From Rhynchopus sp. YZ270_cl-10 (taxonomy: Eukaryota > Euglenozoa > Diplonemea > Diplonemida > Diplonemidae): a stretch of DNA of 64,000 bases. The DNA is taken from assembly GCA_964035575.1 (NCBI GenBank), contig OZ037923.1, forward strand, positions 310,001-374,000. The letters are read 5' to 3'. Below are positions 20,614 to 30,260 of this stretch, piece after piece. Below the pieces are notes generated by a model, which searched no databases, had not been told where the DNA came from, and saw nothing but the letters and a program-made list of their open reading frames with translations. Position 1 is the first letter of the stretch. Each line of letters begins with the position of its first letter. Position numbers and translations under genes: made by a program.

Positions 20614-22338
20614 CTACCCTGCCCTTGGTCTGACATATTTCACAAAAAAGATACCAATCAGCACAAGAATCGTAATTTGCATCCACCCCCATGACGGCCG
20701 CACCACGGAAACTATCATGTGTTCCTCCCCTTGCCGCACCATTTTGTACGGTACTAGCGTCCGCGGAGCCTCGGTTGTGACCGGCGCTGGCGTTCTTCTG
20801 GTTGCGTTCAGAGGCGCAACACGCTCTGTGCCTGCGACCGACATGCATCCTTCCCTGTAGGGGTGGGTCATTCCCGAGGCACGCTCTGGGTTTCGCTTCG
20901 CCCACCAGGTTTTCCAGGTATCGCAGTTCACCCCGGTCTCCGCGGTACCCTTATATTCACTGGCCCATGCGTTGGAGTTTGCCTTGCTGACTGCAGGGGG
21001 GACACTGTCGTCCCAGAGGGCGTCCATCAGATTCGCAAAGACACGCATTGTTAAGGCCCTACTGCGGTACGTCAAATGTGTGTCAGAAAAGGCGGTCGCA
21101 GCGAGGGACATTGCCTGCGCCTCAGCATCATTGCCGCGAATCCATTTCAAACCAAGATTCAGTCCCTCTGGGAGGAGTGGGATCTCCGAGGTAACCCCGA
21201 CGTAGTGAACGAACGGGAGGACGTCCTTTGAAAAATACATTTCATATTTCGATTTGATCTCGACATTCAACCCCGGTGCAGAAAAGTATGCCGGAAACCG
21301 TGTCACCGCACCAATCCCATCTGTCACGATAATCGCCTTATGCAACGGATGCTTCACCGGGCTGGTTGCACAAACCCCTCCTTCGGTGTCAGGCTTGCAC
21401 ACTTCATCTACCCCCTTCATCTCCTTCAGGTAGTCCACATCACGGTACTTCTTGTAAAACACTTTGCACGGTCCATCGCATTTATTCGCCTGAATTTTAA
21501 AGTCCATATCCTCCACTAATTTGAGGTGCGAAACGAAGGCGAGAAGACCCCTCAGAGGGGTGTTCAAATCACCTCTGAAAATCGCGGTCTCTTTGAGATC
21601 CTTCCAGGCAGGGCTTGGTGGGTTATGGTATGAATGCAGCCAAGGGGTGGTTGGGACAACCACATGGTGATCACATTCCTCAGCTTTCGAGTATGAGGTG
21701 ATAGGGAAATACATGAGACGTTGCTCCAACGCTTCTTCTGGACTCCCTCTGACGGACATCATCAGAGGATCTCCCAAGCATCCATCACCTACAGTAGCGA
21801 CAAATTCAAAAGTAGTTCCCGCGAACGTTCCAAGCGAAGCGCAGTATGCGATGAAAGCCCCCATATGGTCGGTAGCAGCTTCGCCTCCTGTGGTTTGACC
21901 AATAGCGCTTTGCCCGACAACCACCCCATCTTCAATCCGATACCACGTTCCCAAAGAAGGCTGCGTGGAGAACTCACTCCGCAGCTTTATCACATCGTTT
22001 TTGGTGTATTTTTTGTGGGATTTGACGGTAGAAAAGCGCATTAAATGCTCCGCAGTTCTTCTCCCCCTTCTCAGACATAGAGAGTGTTCATCATGCACAA
22101 AGTCATGTGGTCGTGTACGGTTTGCAAATGCGCAAGCATGGAGCACAGCCTCCTTTAAGTCGTCTCTTTCGAAGCCTTCAAAAGGGTGGCTCGCCTTCTC
22201 CGCTTCGATGCGTGCGCGGCCGAGCTTGATGGCTTCTTCAGGGGTGTCGCAGCCGTCGGGTCTGCCAGTGCATTGCAAAGGGAGTGGGACAGTAGAAGGC
22301 ACGCAAAGGCATAGCCCCAGTACGAGAATCGATTTCAT
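20614..22338 (-). CDS. GT90 (CAP10-like) glycosyltransferase, secretory pathway
   Basis: A 574-residue protein with an N-terminal signal peptide (MKSILVLGLCLCVPST) and one C-terminal transmembrane segment at about 548-566 followed by a short basic tail. It is therefore luminal with a C-terminal anchor. The central region matches GT90/CAP10 proteins (KDEL-motif and POGLUT relatives, cryptococcal Cap10): IFRGDLNTPLRG at 253-264 and KAIIVTDGIGAVTRFPAYF at 334-352. The latter is the family's nucleotide-sugar-binding block, and LPFVHYVGV at 374-382 follows it. Known members transfer xylose or glucose from UDP-sugars to protein or polysaccharide. The sugar and target here cannot be read from sequence. 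Cys pairs suggest disulphides. The start is the first ATG, preceded by a long T-rich tract on the sense strand. Confidence 0.82.
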   Translation of the reverse strand: MKSILVLGLCLCVPSTVPLPLQCTGRPDGCDTPEEAIKLGRARIEAEKASHPFEGFERDDLKEAVLHACAFANRTRPHDFVHDEHSLCLRRGRRTAEHLMRFSTVKSHKKYTKNDVIKLRSEFSTQPSLGTWYRIEDGVVVGQSAIGQTTGGEAATDHMGAFIAYCASLGTFAGTTFEFVATVGDGCLGDPLMMSVRGSPEEALEQRLMYFPITSYSKAEECDHHVVVPTTPWLHSYHNPPSPAWKDLKETAIFRGDLNTPLRGLLAFVSHLKLVEDMDFKIQANKCDGPCKVFYKKYRDVDYLKEMKGVDEVCKPDTEGGVCATSPVKHPLHKAIIVTDGIGAVTRFPAYFSAPGLNVEIKSKYEMYFSKDVLPFVHYVGVTSEIPLLPEGLNLGLKWIRGNDAEAQAMSLAATAFSDTHLTYRSRALTMRVFANLMDALWDDSVPPAVSKANSNAWASEYKGTAETGVNCDTWKTWWAKRNPERASGMTHPYREGCMSVAGTERVAPLNATRRTPAPVTTEAPRTLVPYKMVRQGEEHMIVSVVRPSWGWMQITILVLIGIFFVKYVRPRAG

Positions 22339-23637
22339 TTGAAAAAAAAAAAAGAAGCAAAGCGAGAGTTTTGTCTGAGTCTGCTAAAAAAAGGAGAGGA
22401 AGAGAGAGAAAGAGAGTATAGATTCAAGGGGGTTTTACAAAAAAAAATGGAAAAAAAAGAGGGGGATGTAAAAAAAAAAAAGATCCGCGAGCAGCTGTGA
22501 AAGTCTTGCTTAGTTACAGAACGAGAAACAAGAAAAAGGGTGGGAACGATAGATGTATAGAGTGAAAGAGGGGTCGAAAAAGAAACCAAAAAGAGAAAAA
22601 GAAAAAGAAAAAGAAGAAAAAAAAACACTCAGGTCGGTATTGTGTGCGGAGTGAGGCCGCAGGCCTAATGTCTGTGGGGTTGGTGTTGAAAGGTGTTGTG
22701 GTCCAGGGGTAGGGGGGTGGGAGGAAGGAGAAGTTAAAATAAAAAAAGGTGTTGAAAAAAGCCAAAAAAAAAATGGTTGGTTCTCTTCTGGGGAAAGGGG
22801 GGGGGGGGGGGTTGTGTTGTACTGTGGGAGAAATTTTAGGTTACCTTGTAAAGTTAGGGTGGGGCTGGAAAAGCGCATTTTTTGTCGATTAATTTTGTCA
22901 GCTGTTTCAGAAAATAATTTTATTAGCTAGTGTCAACGTAGGGTTGGGGGGTTCCATGCCTAACGATTTGGGAAGGAATGTGGTTTTGAGTCGGGGGTGT
23001 GTGAGCACCAAAACCCCAAAATCGGGCAATGTATCCCCAAAACACTACGGTGCCAATAGCTAGCTTCACCCACACAGGAAAATGGGAAACGAAACAGGGG
23101 GTGAGGTTGTTAGTTGTACGCTTTTTTCCCCCACACTTTCCGCTCACAAAGTAGTGTGCGTTTAAAAAAAAGTTGACATGAAATACAACAGCCCTCTCGT
23201 GAACAGTGTACCTTGGCACAAAAAAAAAACTGGAAAAAAAAATTACAGATATCATACACAAAAGGGATAAGAAAAGATACGCTCATTGGGAAGTGTGGGA
23301 GAGTGAAAGAATAACAGCTGCGCGAAAAGTCTCTTTGGTAGCTAGGTAAGATAAGCTACGCGCAGTTATTTTTTTTTTTCTCCCCAAAAAAAAGTGAATT
23401 AATGCAGGCACCTCCGACTGACCCACGATGCCAGCCCCGGATGAAAGCACAACCCTGCGGCGGCAAAAAATACATTTCTTTTTGTGAAAAAACTTTAAAA
23501 TCGAATGTCGTCTGTTCAATCAGGACAGCAACATTCATCTTAATCGAAAGCCTCTTCCACATGAATTGCGTCGAACAACGCTGCCACGTAGTCAAAGAGA
23601 ACGGGATCCTCTCGACCATCCCTCCACCAGGACCCCC
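22339..23637. other. Intergenic, low complexity with R1, R6 and R7 pieces
   Basis: Purine-rich DNA fills 22340-22800. An R6 3' fragment lies at about 23139-23162, an R1 copy at 23170-23217 and a truncated R7 copy at about 23397-23466 (core AATGCAGGCACCTCCGACTG). No gene was seen. Confidence 0.5.
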
Positions 23638-23639
23638 TA

Positions 23640-23807
23640 CACGACGGGACCCAGTAAGTGAAAATGACTCAAAAACTCTGAGGAGGGTTTTTACCCCCAC
23701 CGATGTTTGTTGTCTTACTGTAAGTCACTTCATGTCGTCATGGCAAGTGACTTTACACGGGGCTGTAGGTTATTCACTTGTCATCTGTCACTGGGTCCTG
23801 CAGTGTA
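23640..23807. mobile_element. Miniature inverted-repeat element, CACGACGGGA family, copy 2
   Basis: It shares CACGACGGGACCCAGT at the left and TGTCACTGGGTCCTGCAGTG at the right with the copy at 19087, plus the inner phrases GGCAAGTGACTTT and TTATTCACTTGTCAT. It is more diverged than copy 1 and has a different centre. It sits just 3' of the NMNAT-NRK gene. Confidence 0.72.
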
Positions 23808-23837
23808 CTGTCCAGAACCCCCCATCCCCTCCCCCAC

Positions 23838-25244
23838 TCACTTCACAAGGGGTTCTATGAGTCCGAACACCTGACGTGCCATGTCCGCTTCTGTCCCCTC
23901 TGCGCTTACCACCTTGCGGTTCGGCGTGTTGCGGTGCTGCACAACGAGGTTCGATCTATAGGCCTCCCACACGAGCCCTTTGTACCACTGCTCAAACCCC
24001 GGGGTCGTGCTGGCCTTTCGGTGCTCCCGCCTGAACCTCCTGTTGCAGCAGGTGTCGTCCCCAGCCTCGAGGAAGATGTGGGTATTGAACAACACTGCTA
24101 CATCGGGCTCGTGGAAGAGGAGGTACCCTTCGACCAGGACCACCACTTTTCCAGAAGAAGGTCCAAAATTCTCCCTGAAAGAGCCTCGTTTCGCGGCATA
24201 CGCGATGGTCCCCCCTTTCTGCACATCCAACCCTTTGAACTGCATTAATGCATTGTGCAGGCCACAGACGTCAACTACGTCAGGATTTTCCCAGTTTCCG
24301 CCGTACTCAGGATGTTCTGTCACCTTCGATGGGTCCAGCCATGAGTCTGCGGAGATGCAGATCACTTTTGTGTCACCTAATTCCAGCATTTTTTTCAATT
24401 TTTTGACGACGGTCGATTTCCCGGACCCAGATGGACCGCAAATTCCAATGAGCAGTGGTTTTCCCGAAGAGGAGGAAAGGACGCTGCAAGAGGGGGCGCT
24501 TGGCGTTGCCCAGGGATAGCATAGGCGCACGACAGAGGGATGCATCATCTCGAGGAGCAGGTCTGCGTTGCGCGTTTCGACAGCATTGCGGATTGATGTG
24601 CTCGAGAAGTCGCCCACATCAGCTTCCACCAAGACAAAGTCTTTGTGCGCCGCACCTGCTTCGATTTCCTTTTTCACTACATCGGTTGACGGGGCACGCC
24701 CTACACACACCTCTGGGCTCCTCCAGGACCTGGCTCGCACTGTGTAATCTGCGCCAAATACTAACAACGCGGTAAATGCCTTTACGTTAACACTGTTTGC
24801 ATATGGCGCAAGAACCTGGCTGACATGTTGTCTGACACGCTCGCCGTACGCGATCCCCCAGTCGAGCACGCTGATCCAATCGGAGTCGGCAACAGCAGCA
24901 CGGCTAAGGTCGCACCGTGTCTTCAGCGGCATGGCAGCGTCCCCCAGCTTGGATCTGACGTACTCCTCGCTGGAGGGCGCAATCCAGCCCCCCACGACGC
25001 GGTCCCCTTTTGCCTCCAAAGCGGTCTTCGCAGCGTCCATGCAACGAACGTGAGACAAATGTATCGGATTAAAGGATCCGCTCAACACCAGGACCACGTG
25101 GCGGCCTTTGAAGGACGCAGAGTGCTGAAGCAGGCGTCTCGTCTTCGAGACGTCAAGCACCCGGTTCGGGTCCTGCGGGTGTCGGAGCACATCGCCCGAA
25201 TGCGGGTCGGGTTCGCTTCGTGTGCACGCAGCGTGTTGCCCCAT
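23838..25244 (-). CDS. Fused NMN adenylyltransferase / nicotinamide riboside kinase
   Basis: A 468-residue protein with the start at MGQHAACTRS. A likely splice-acceptor TTTTCCAG lies 17 bases upstream on the sense strand. The N-terminal half (about 48-245) is an NMNAT-type nucleotidyltransferase, with GSFNPIHLSH at 56-65 (the HxxH nucleotide-binding motif) and SSTSIR at 214-219. The C-terminal half (264-468) is a nicotinamide riboside kinase of the NRK1/uridine-kinase type: P-loop GPSGSGKST at 270-278, ISADSW with Asp300, and VEGYLLF with Glu372. Together they could turn nicotinamide riboside into NMN and then NAD. Bacterial NadR has the same domain order, but its kinase half lacks these NRK1-like features. 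This looks like an independent eukaryotic fusion. No transit peptide is obvious, so it is probably cytosolic. Confidence 0.87.
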   Translation of the reverse strand: MGQHAACTRSEPDPHSGDVLRHPQDPNRVLDVSKTRRLLQHSASFKGRHVVLVLSGSFNPIHLSHVRCMDAAKTALEAKGDRVVGGWIAPSSEEYVRSKLGDAAMPLKTRCDLSRAAVADSDWISVLDWGIAYGERVRQHVSQVLAPYANSVNVKAFTALLVFGADYTVRARSWRSPEVCVGRAPSTDVVKKEIEAGAAHKDFVLVEADVGDFSSTSIRNAVETRNADLLLEMMHPSVVRLCYPWATPSAPSCSVLSSSSGKPLLIGICGPSGSGKSTVVKKLKKMLELGDTKVICISADSWLDPSKVTEHPEYGGNWENPDVVDVCGLHNALMQFKGLDVQKGGTIAYAAKRGSFRENFGPSSGKVVVLVEGYLLFHEPDVAVLFNTHIFLEAGDDTCCNRRFRREHRKASTTPGFEQWYKGLVWEAYRSNLVVQHRNTPNRKVVSAEGTEADMARQVFGLIEPLVK

Positions 25245-25512
25245 ACGTTGCTGGTGTGTGTTCTGGAAAAATCGTTGTGAATCGTGGAGGAGGGAGATTG
25301 AAAAAGGGTTGAGAAAAACAGATGTGCTGTGTGAAAAAAATGAGGTCTTTTTGTATGCGTTCATAATTCGTGTGGGGGGGGGGGAAGAGAATAAAACATG
25401 ATGAAAAAAAAAGCTCGTTGCATTCTAGCTACGTTTCCCGCTGCGCTCGCACTACGTTCGGTTTTCTCTTGCTTAGCAAATATTTGATAAAGCGGAAATT
25501 GTGGAAATGGGT
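25245..25512. other. Short intergenic region
   Basis: G- and A-rich DNA between the fused NAD gene and the first WD40 copy. It lacks the conserved flank found downstream of the other two WD40 copies. Confidence 0.4.
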
Positions 25513-26622
25513 TCAAGGCAGGTCTGAAATATCAATGACTTTAACACTCTCAACCCCTGCGTACATCACCACACCACCGCAGTTGCTGATTGCAAGGCCG
25601 CAAGAAGAGCAGACATCAAATTCACGACATAACAGTTGCTTCCCTGTTGAAATGGACCACACACACAATGTAGTGGAAGAGTAGGCAGCAACAATGTCGT
25701 TCGACACAGCAACATCAGTCCAGCCGTTTTCTGAGGTGTCTTCAAATACACATTCGTATCCACCTGTTTCGATGTTCCAGACACGCACACATTTGAAGCA
25801 ACACGCTGCAATGAAACGCTGGTTTGGTGACAGTGCAAAATAATCGACATTCAAAGGGCACGTAAGAACAACCACCTCCACCCCTGTCGTGTAGTCCCAG
25901 ATGCTTAGTTGGCTGCTGTCCTCCCCAGACATCGCCACCCTGTCGCCTGCCACAACCATGACGTACTCGCACTTCACAATGTGGTCCCATTCATGCACAA
26001 CAACGCCTGTTGCAATGTCCCACACCTGCAAACCTTTCTTCTTAGAGCACGACAACAGCTTTGTTCCACAAGGTGACCATGCCGTGGCCAACATCTCATT
26101 CTCACGTTCATCACCTCCATCGCCAAAGGAGTGCTCTAATGCACCTGTCCTTACGTCATGAACTTCAGCAGACTCCGTGTCCTTGTTGACACATGACACC
26201 CACTGACTGCACGGTGAGAATGCTGGGAAACAAATAAACTTTGCAGGAAATCTGCACAGAAGCTCATGTGTTGCCGTGTCGAAGATGGTCAGACTTCTCT
26301 CATGATGCCACATCACTGCAAGGTACCTGTCACACTGGGAGAGTGTAAGCGAGTATGTGTCGTCACAACCTTGTATCACCCCAGGAGTGATGCTGGCACC
26401 AGTGCAGTACAGCTCAACAGCACATCCCGCATCCATCACTGTGTCGCAGATGCGCAAGTCGTCGTTCCCGATGTCGCCACCGCCCCTCATCCGCACACCA
26501 ACATGCCGAACACGTGGCACGCCAAGCTCCACAAGAAGCCTCCCCTTCACCTGTGCAAGGGTGTCGCTCCCATCCACTTCTATCACACAGCTTGCAGACT
26601 CGAAGTGTCCTGTGATGTCCAT
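25513..26622 (-). CDS. Ubiquitin-like/WD40 protein, tandem copy 1
   Basis: A 369-residue protein. Residues 1-75 resemble a ubiquitin-like fold (IEVDGSDTLAQVKGRLL, then RGGGDIGNDDLRICDT and AVELYCTG). The rest is a WD40-type propeller with about seven blades, seen best in VWDIATGVVV, IWDYTTGVEV, VWNIETGGYEC and VWSISTGKQL. It is probably a cytosolic scaffold; the partner is unknown. Close paralogues follow at 26980 and 29169. Copy 1 is the most diverged of the three, for example in MWHHERSLTI and FALSPNQRFIAACCFKC. Confidence 0.85.
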   Translation of the reverse strand: MDITGHFESASCVIEVDGSDTLAQVKGRLLVELGVPRVRHVGVRMRGGGDIGNDDLRICDTVMDAGCAVELYCTGASITPGVIQGCDDTYSLTLSQCDRYLAVMWHHERSLTIFDTATHELLCRFPAKFICFPAFSPCSQWVSCVNKDTESAEVHDVRTGALEHSFGDGGDERENEMLATAWSPCGTKLLSCSKKKGLQVWDIATGVVVHEWDHIVKCEYVMVVAGDRVAMSGEDSSQLSIWDYTTGVEVVVLTCPLNVDYFALSPNQRFIAACCFKCVRVWNIETGGYECVFEDTSENGWTDVAVSNDIVAAYSSTTLCVWSISTGKQLLCREFDVCSSCGLAISNCGGVVMYAGVESVKVIDISDLP

Positions 26623-26629
26623 GTTCAGT

Positions 26630-26979
26630 GGGGGGTGGGGTAACTCTGTTCTGTGGGGACAGGTGCGTGGTGAGGGCAGAAAAGAGGGGTGGGGTGGTGT
26701 TTGTGAAGCAAACGAACTGTGTTGTCATTTGCAAAAACAAGAGAGATAACTCCTCACCCAGTTTGAGGTCCTCCCACCTTCCCACACCATGATGGGTAGT
26801 TGTGCTTCGTGTGTGCAATAGCCACAGCGGAACGGCGCAGTCTCCATTGCCAACCCACTCCCACAACGAGATATGTGCATGCATCGATCTTTACGTATCT
26901 TCCTGCGTGGAGTTACCCAGGCTAGGTGCAGGAAGAGGGAAGCAAAATCAGATGGAACCGTTCTGTTGTGGAAATGGCT
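26630..26979. repeat. Duplicated intergenic segment, copy A
   Basis: This about 350-bp segment between WD40 copies 1 and 2 recurs almost base for base at 28828-29168, downstream of copy 3. It shows that whole gene-plus-flank units were duplicated, not just coding sequence. It contains no conserved frame. Confidence 0.9.
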
Positions 26980-28101
26980 TCAAGACAGGTCTGAGATGTC
27001 AACAATCTCAACACCCTCATCACATGCGTACATCACCACACCACCACAGCTGCTCATTGCAAGGCCGCAAGAAGCGTTGCCCTCAAACCCACGACATAAC
27101 AGTTGCTTCCCTGTTGAAATGGACCACAAACGCAAGGTGGTGGAAGAGTAGGCAGCAACAACGTCGTTCGACACAACAACATCAGTCCAGCCGTTTTCTG
27201 AGGTGTCTTCAAATACACATTCGTATTCACCTGTTTCGATGTTCCAGACACGCACACAGTCGTCGCCACACGCTGCAATGAAACGCTGGTTTGGTGACAG
27301 TGCCAAGTAAGCATACTCAGAAGGGCATGTAAGAACAACCACCTCCACCCCTGTCGTGTAGTCCCAGATGCTTAGTTGGCTGCTGTCCTCCCCAGACATT
27401 GCCACCCTGTCGCCTGCCACAACCATGACGTACTGGCACTTCACAATGTGGTCCCATTCATGCACAACAACGCCTGTTGCAATGTCCCACACCTGCAAAC
27501 CTTTCTTCTTAGAGCACGACAACAGCTTTGTTCCACAAGGTGACCATGCCGTGGCCAACCTCGCATTCTCACGTTCATCACCTTCATCGCCAAAGGAGTG
27601 CTCCAATGCACCTGTCTTCACGTCATGAACTTCAGCAGACTCTGTGTCCTTGTTGACACATGACACCCACTGACTGCACGGTGAGAATGCTGGGTCGCAA
27701 TTATGCTTGCAAGGAAAGCTGCACAGAAGCTCGTGTGTTGCCGTGTCGAAGATGGACACACCAGTCTCGCAATACATCACTGCAAGGTACCTGTCACACG
27801 GGGAGAGTGTGAGTGAGAATGTCGTGAGTGAGAATGTCAGCTCCGAACGTGGTATCGCCCCAGGAGTGATGTTGGCACCAGTGCAGTACAGCTCAACAGC
27901 ACATCCCTCATCCATCTCCGTGTCGCAGATGCGCAAGTCGTCGTTCCCGATGTCGCCACCGCCTCTCATCCGCACACCAACATGCCGAGCACGTGGCACG
28001 CCAAGCTCCACAAGAAGCTTCCCCTTCACCTGTGCAAGGGTGTCGCTCCCATCCACTTCTATCACACAGCTTGCAGACTCGAAGTGTCCTGTGATGTCCA
28101 T
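26980..28101 (-). CDS. Ubiquitin-like/WD40 protein, tandem copy 2
   Basis: 373 residues from the MDITGHFESA start shared with copies 1 and 3. An upstream in-frame ATG exists, but the paralogues argue against it. It has the same layout as copy 1: ubiquitin-like N-terminus, then a WD40 propeller. It carries a small duplication (SLTTFSLTLS, from a repeated GTGAGTGAGAATGTC unit) just after the ubiquitin-like part. Blades 4-6 are nearly identical at DNA level to copies 1 and 3, which suggests recent duplication or gene conversion. Confidence 0.87.
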   Translation of the reverse strand: MDITGHFESASCVIEVDGSDTLAQVKGKLLVELGVPRARHVGVRMRGGGDIGNDDLRICDTEMDEGCAVELYCTGANITPGAIPRSELTFSLTTFSLTLSPCDRYLAVMYCETGVSIFDTATHELLCSFPCKHNCDPAFSPCSQWVSCVNKDTESAEVHDVKTGALEHSFGDEGDERENARLATAWSPCGTKLLSCSKKKGLQVWDIATGVVVHEWDHIVKCQYVMVVAGDRVAMSGEDSSQLSIWDYTTGVEVVVLTCPSEYAYLALSPNQRFIAACGDDCVRVWNIETGEYECVFEDTSENGWTDVVVSNDVVAAYSSTTLRLWSISTGKQLLCRGFEGNASCGLAMSSCGGVVMYACDEGVEIVDISDLS

Positions 28102-28140
28102 GTTCAGGGGGGGTGGGGTAACTCTGTTCTGTGGGGACAG

Positions 28141-28654
28141 GTGTGTGGTGAGGGCAGAAAAGAGGGGGTCTTTTAGCATAAAATATGGGGGAAAGGTCTT
28201 TTTTTGCTAATCCGACGTAGCAATAGAGAAACGGTGCGCGCAAAATAAAACTCTTTCTTTTTTAGATAGATATTCAGTCAAAAGAAACGAAAACAATGAA
28301 AAAAAGAGAGAAAGTTTTTTCGTTGATCGCTCGAATTAGTGTCCCTGAGTGAATGAATCTGGGGAGTAATTCGGCAAGCACTATCTAAAAACAGAGTTTT
28401 ATTTTTATATGACGATTCTCGTATATTCAAAAAAAAAAAAAAAAAAAAAATATTGGTGTGGCTGCATAACCCATTCCCCGTGTTTCATCTAAAACCTACA
28501 AAGAGTGGAAAGTACAAACGCCTTACCGTGCATCGGCGGACGCAAACAGAAAAAAAAAAAACATCACCAGTTTCTTTTTTGTTATGTCAAATGTTGTGTT
28601 TAATTCGTTCTCTGAACGCAGTGAGCAGCCAGCCTCAAAAAAGATGCACGTCCC
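28141..28654. other. Insert between WD40 units, AT-rich
   Basis: DNA between copy 2 and the LRR remnant, with A runs (including one of about 20 near 28431-28450). It is absent from the interval between copies 1 and 2. No gene was seen. Confidence 0.45.
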
Positions 28655-28699
28655 TCACATGCACACACATATGTACTTGGTTGCTCTGCTGCGTACAAC

Positions 28700-28828
28700 A
28701 GTGCTACACTTGTCCTTACCGTGTACGGTCTGCAGTGCTGTACATCCGCTGAGGGTGACTGCTCGCAGGCTGGTGAGGTCCACTGTCGACAATGTTGAGC
28801 ACTTGTTGAGGAAACAGTCACTCTTGGG
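28700..28828 (-). pseudogene. Leucine-rich-repeat gene fragment
   Basis: A minus-strand frame encodes CFLNKCSTLSTVDLTSLRAV followed by TLSGCTALQTVHG. This is the BspA-type LRR pattern (FLxxCxxLxxVDLxxLxxV). It is only about 1.5 repeats long and has no start or stop of its own. One edge abuts the start of the duplicated segment at 28828. It is a relic of an LRR gene cut at the duplication breakpoint. Confidence 0.65.
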
Positions 28829-29168
28829 GTAACTCTGTTCTGTGGGGACAGGTGCGTGGTGAGGGCAGAAAAGAGGGGTGGGGTGGTGTTTGTGAAGCAA
28901 ACGAGATGTGTTGTCATTTGCAAAAACAAGAGAGATAACTCCTCACCCAGTTTGAGGTCCTCCCACCTTCCCACACCATGACGGGTAGTTGTGCTTTGTG
29001 TGTGCAATAGCCACAGCGGAACGGCGCAGTCTCCATTGCCAACCCACTCCCACAACGAGATATGTGCATGCATCGATCTTTACGTATCTTCCTGCGTGGA
29101 GTTACCCAGGCTAGGTGCAGGAAGAGGGAAGCAAAATCAGATGGAACCGTTCTGTTGTGGAAATGGCT
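28828..29168. repeat. Duplicated intergenic segment, copy B
   Basis: Near-identical to 26630-26979. The left boundary is sharp at GGGGTAACTCTGTTCTG, where it meets the LRR fragment. The right boundary runs into the 3' end of WD40 copy 3, whose last codons are also nearly identical to copy 2. Confidence 0.9.
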
Positions 29169-30260
29169 TCAAGACAGGTCTGAGATGTCAACAATCTCAA
29201 CACCCTCATCACCTGTGTACATCACCACACCACCACAACTGCTCATTGCAAGGCCGCAAGAACACTTGTCCTCAAATTCACGACATAACAGTTGCTTCCC
29301 TGTTGAAATGGACCACAAACACAATGTAGTGGAAGAGTAGGCAGCAACAATGTCGTTCGACACAGCAACATCAGTCCAGCCGTTTTCTGAGGTGTCTTCA
29401 AATACACATTCGTATTCACCTGTTTCGATGTTCCAGACACGCACACAGTCGTCGCAACACGCTGCAATGAAACGCTGGTTTGGTGACAGTGCTACATAAT
29501 CGACATCAGAAGGGCATGTAAGAACAACCACCTCCACCCCTGTCGTGTAGTCCCAGATGCTTAGTTGGCTGCTGTCCTCCCCAGACATCGCCACCCTGTC
29601 GCCTGCCACAACCATGACGTACTGGCACTTCACAATGTGGTCCCATTCATGCACAACAACGCCTGTTGCAATGTCCCACACCTGCAAACCTTTCTTCTTA
29701 GAGCACGACAACAGCTTTGTTCCACAAGGTGACCATGCCGTGGCCAACATCTCATTCTCACCTTCATCGCCAAAGGAGTGCTCTAATGCACCTGTCTTCA
29801 CATGATGAACTTCGGCAGTTTTCGTGTCCTCGTTGACGCATGACACCCACTGACTGCACGGTGAGAATGCTGGGTCGCAATTAATATTGCAAGGGAAGCT
29901 GCACAGAAGCTCATGTGTTTCCATGACGAAGATGGACACACCGCTCTCGCGACACATCACTGCAAGGTACCTGTCACACGGGGAGAGTGTGAGTGAGTAT
30001 GACGAACGTGGTATCACCCCAGGAGCGATGTTGGCACCAGTGCAGTACAGCTCAACGGCACATCCCTCATCCATCTCCGTGTCGCAGATGCGCAAGTCGT
30101 CGTTCCCGATGTCGCCACCGCCTCTCATCCGCACACCAACATGCCGAACACGTGGCACGCCAAGCTCCGCAAGAAGCTTCCCCTTCACCTGTGCAAGGGT
30201 GTCGCTCCCATCCACTTCTATCACACAGCTTGCAGACTCGAAGTGTCCTGTGATGTCCAT
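29169..30260 (-). CDS. Ubiquitin-like/WD40 protein, tandem copy 3
   Basis: 363 residues with the same start and layout as copies 1 and 2. The ubiquitin-like part is almost the same as in copy 2. Differences lie in the first blades (CRESGVSIFVMETHE; the linker after the ubiquitin-like part is shorter). The central blades are nearly identical to the other copies. All three frames are intact, so none is an evident pseudogene. Confidence 0.87.
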   Translation of the reverse strand: MDITGHFESASCVIEVDGSDTLAQVKGKLLAELGVPRVRHVGVRMRGGGDIGNDDLRICDTEMDEGCAVELYCTGANIAPGVIPRSSYSLTLSPCDRYLAVMCRESGVSIFVMETHELLCSFPCNINCDPAFSPCSQWVSCVNEDTKTAEVHHVKTGALEHSFGDEGENEMLATAWSPCGTKLLSCSKKKGLQVWDIATGVVVHEWDHIVKCQYVMVVAGDRVAMSGEDSSQLSIWDYTTGVEVVVLTCPSDVDYVALSPNQRFIAACCDDCVRVWNIETGEYECVFEDTSENGWTDVAVSNDIVAAYSSTTLCLWSISTGKQLLCREFEDKCSCGLAMSSCGGVVMYTGDEGVEIVDISDLS

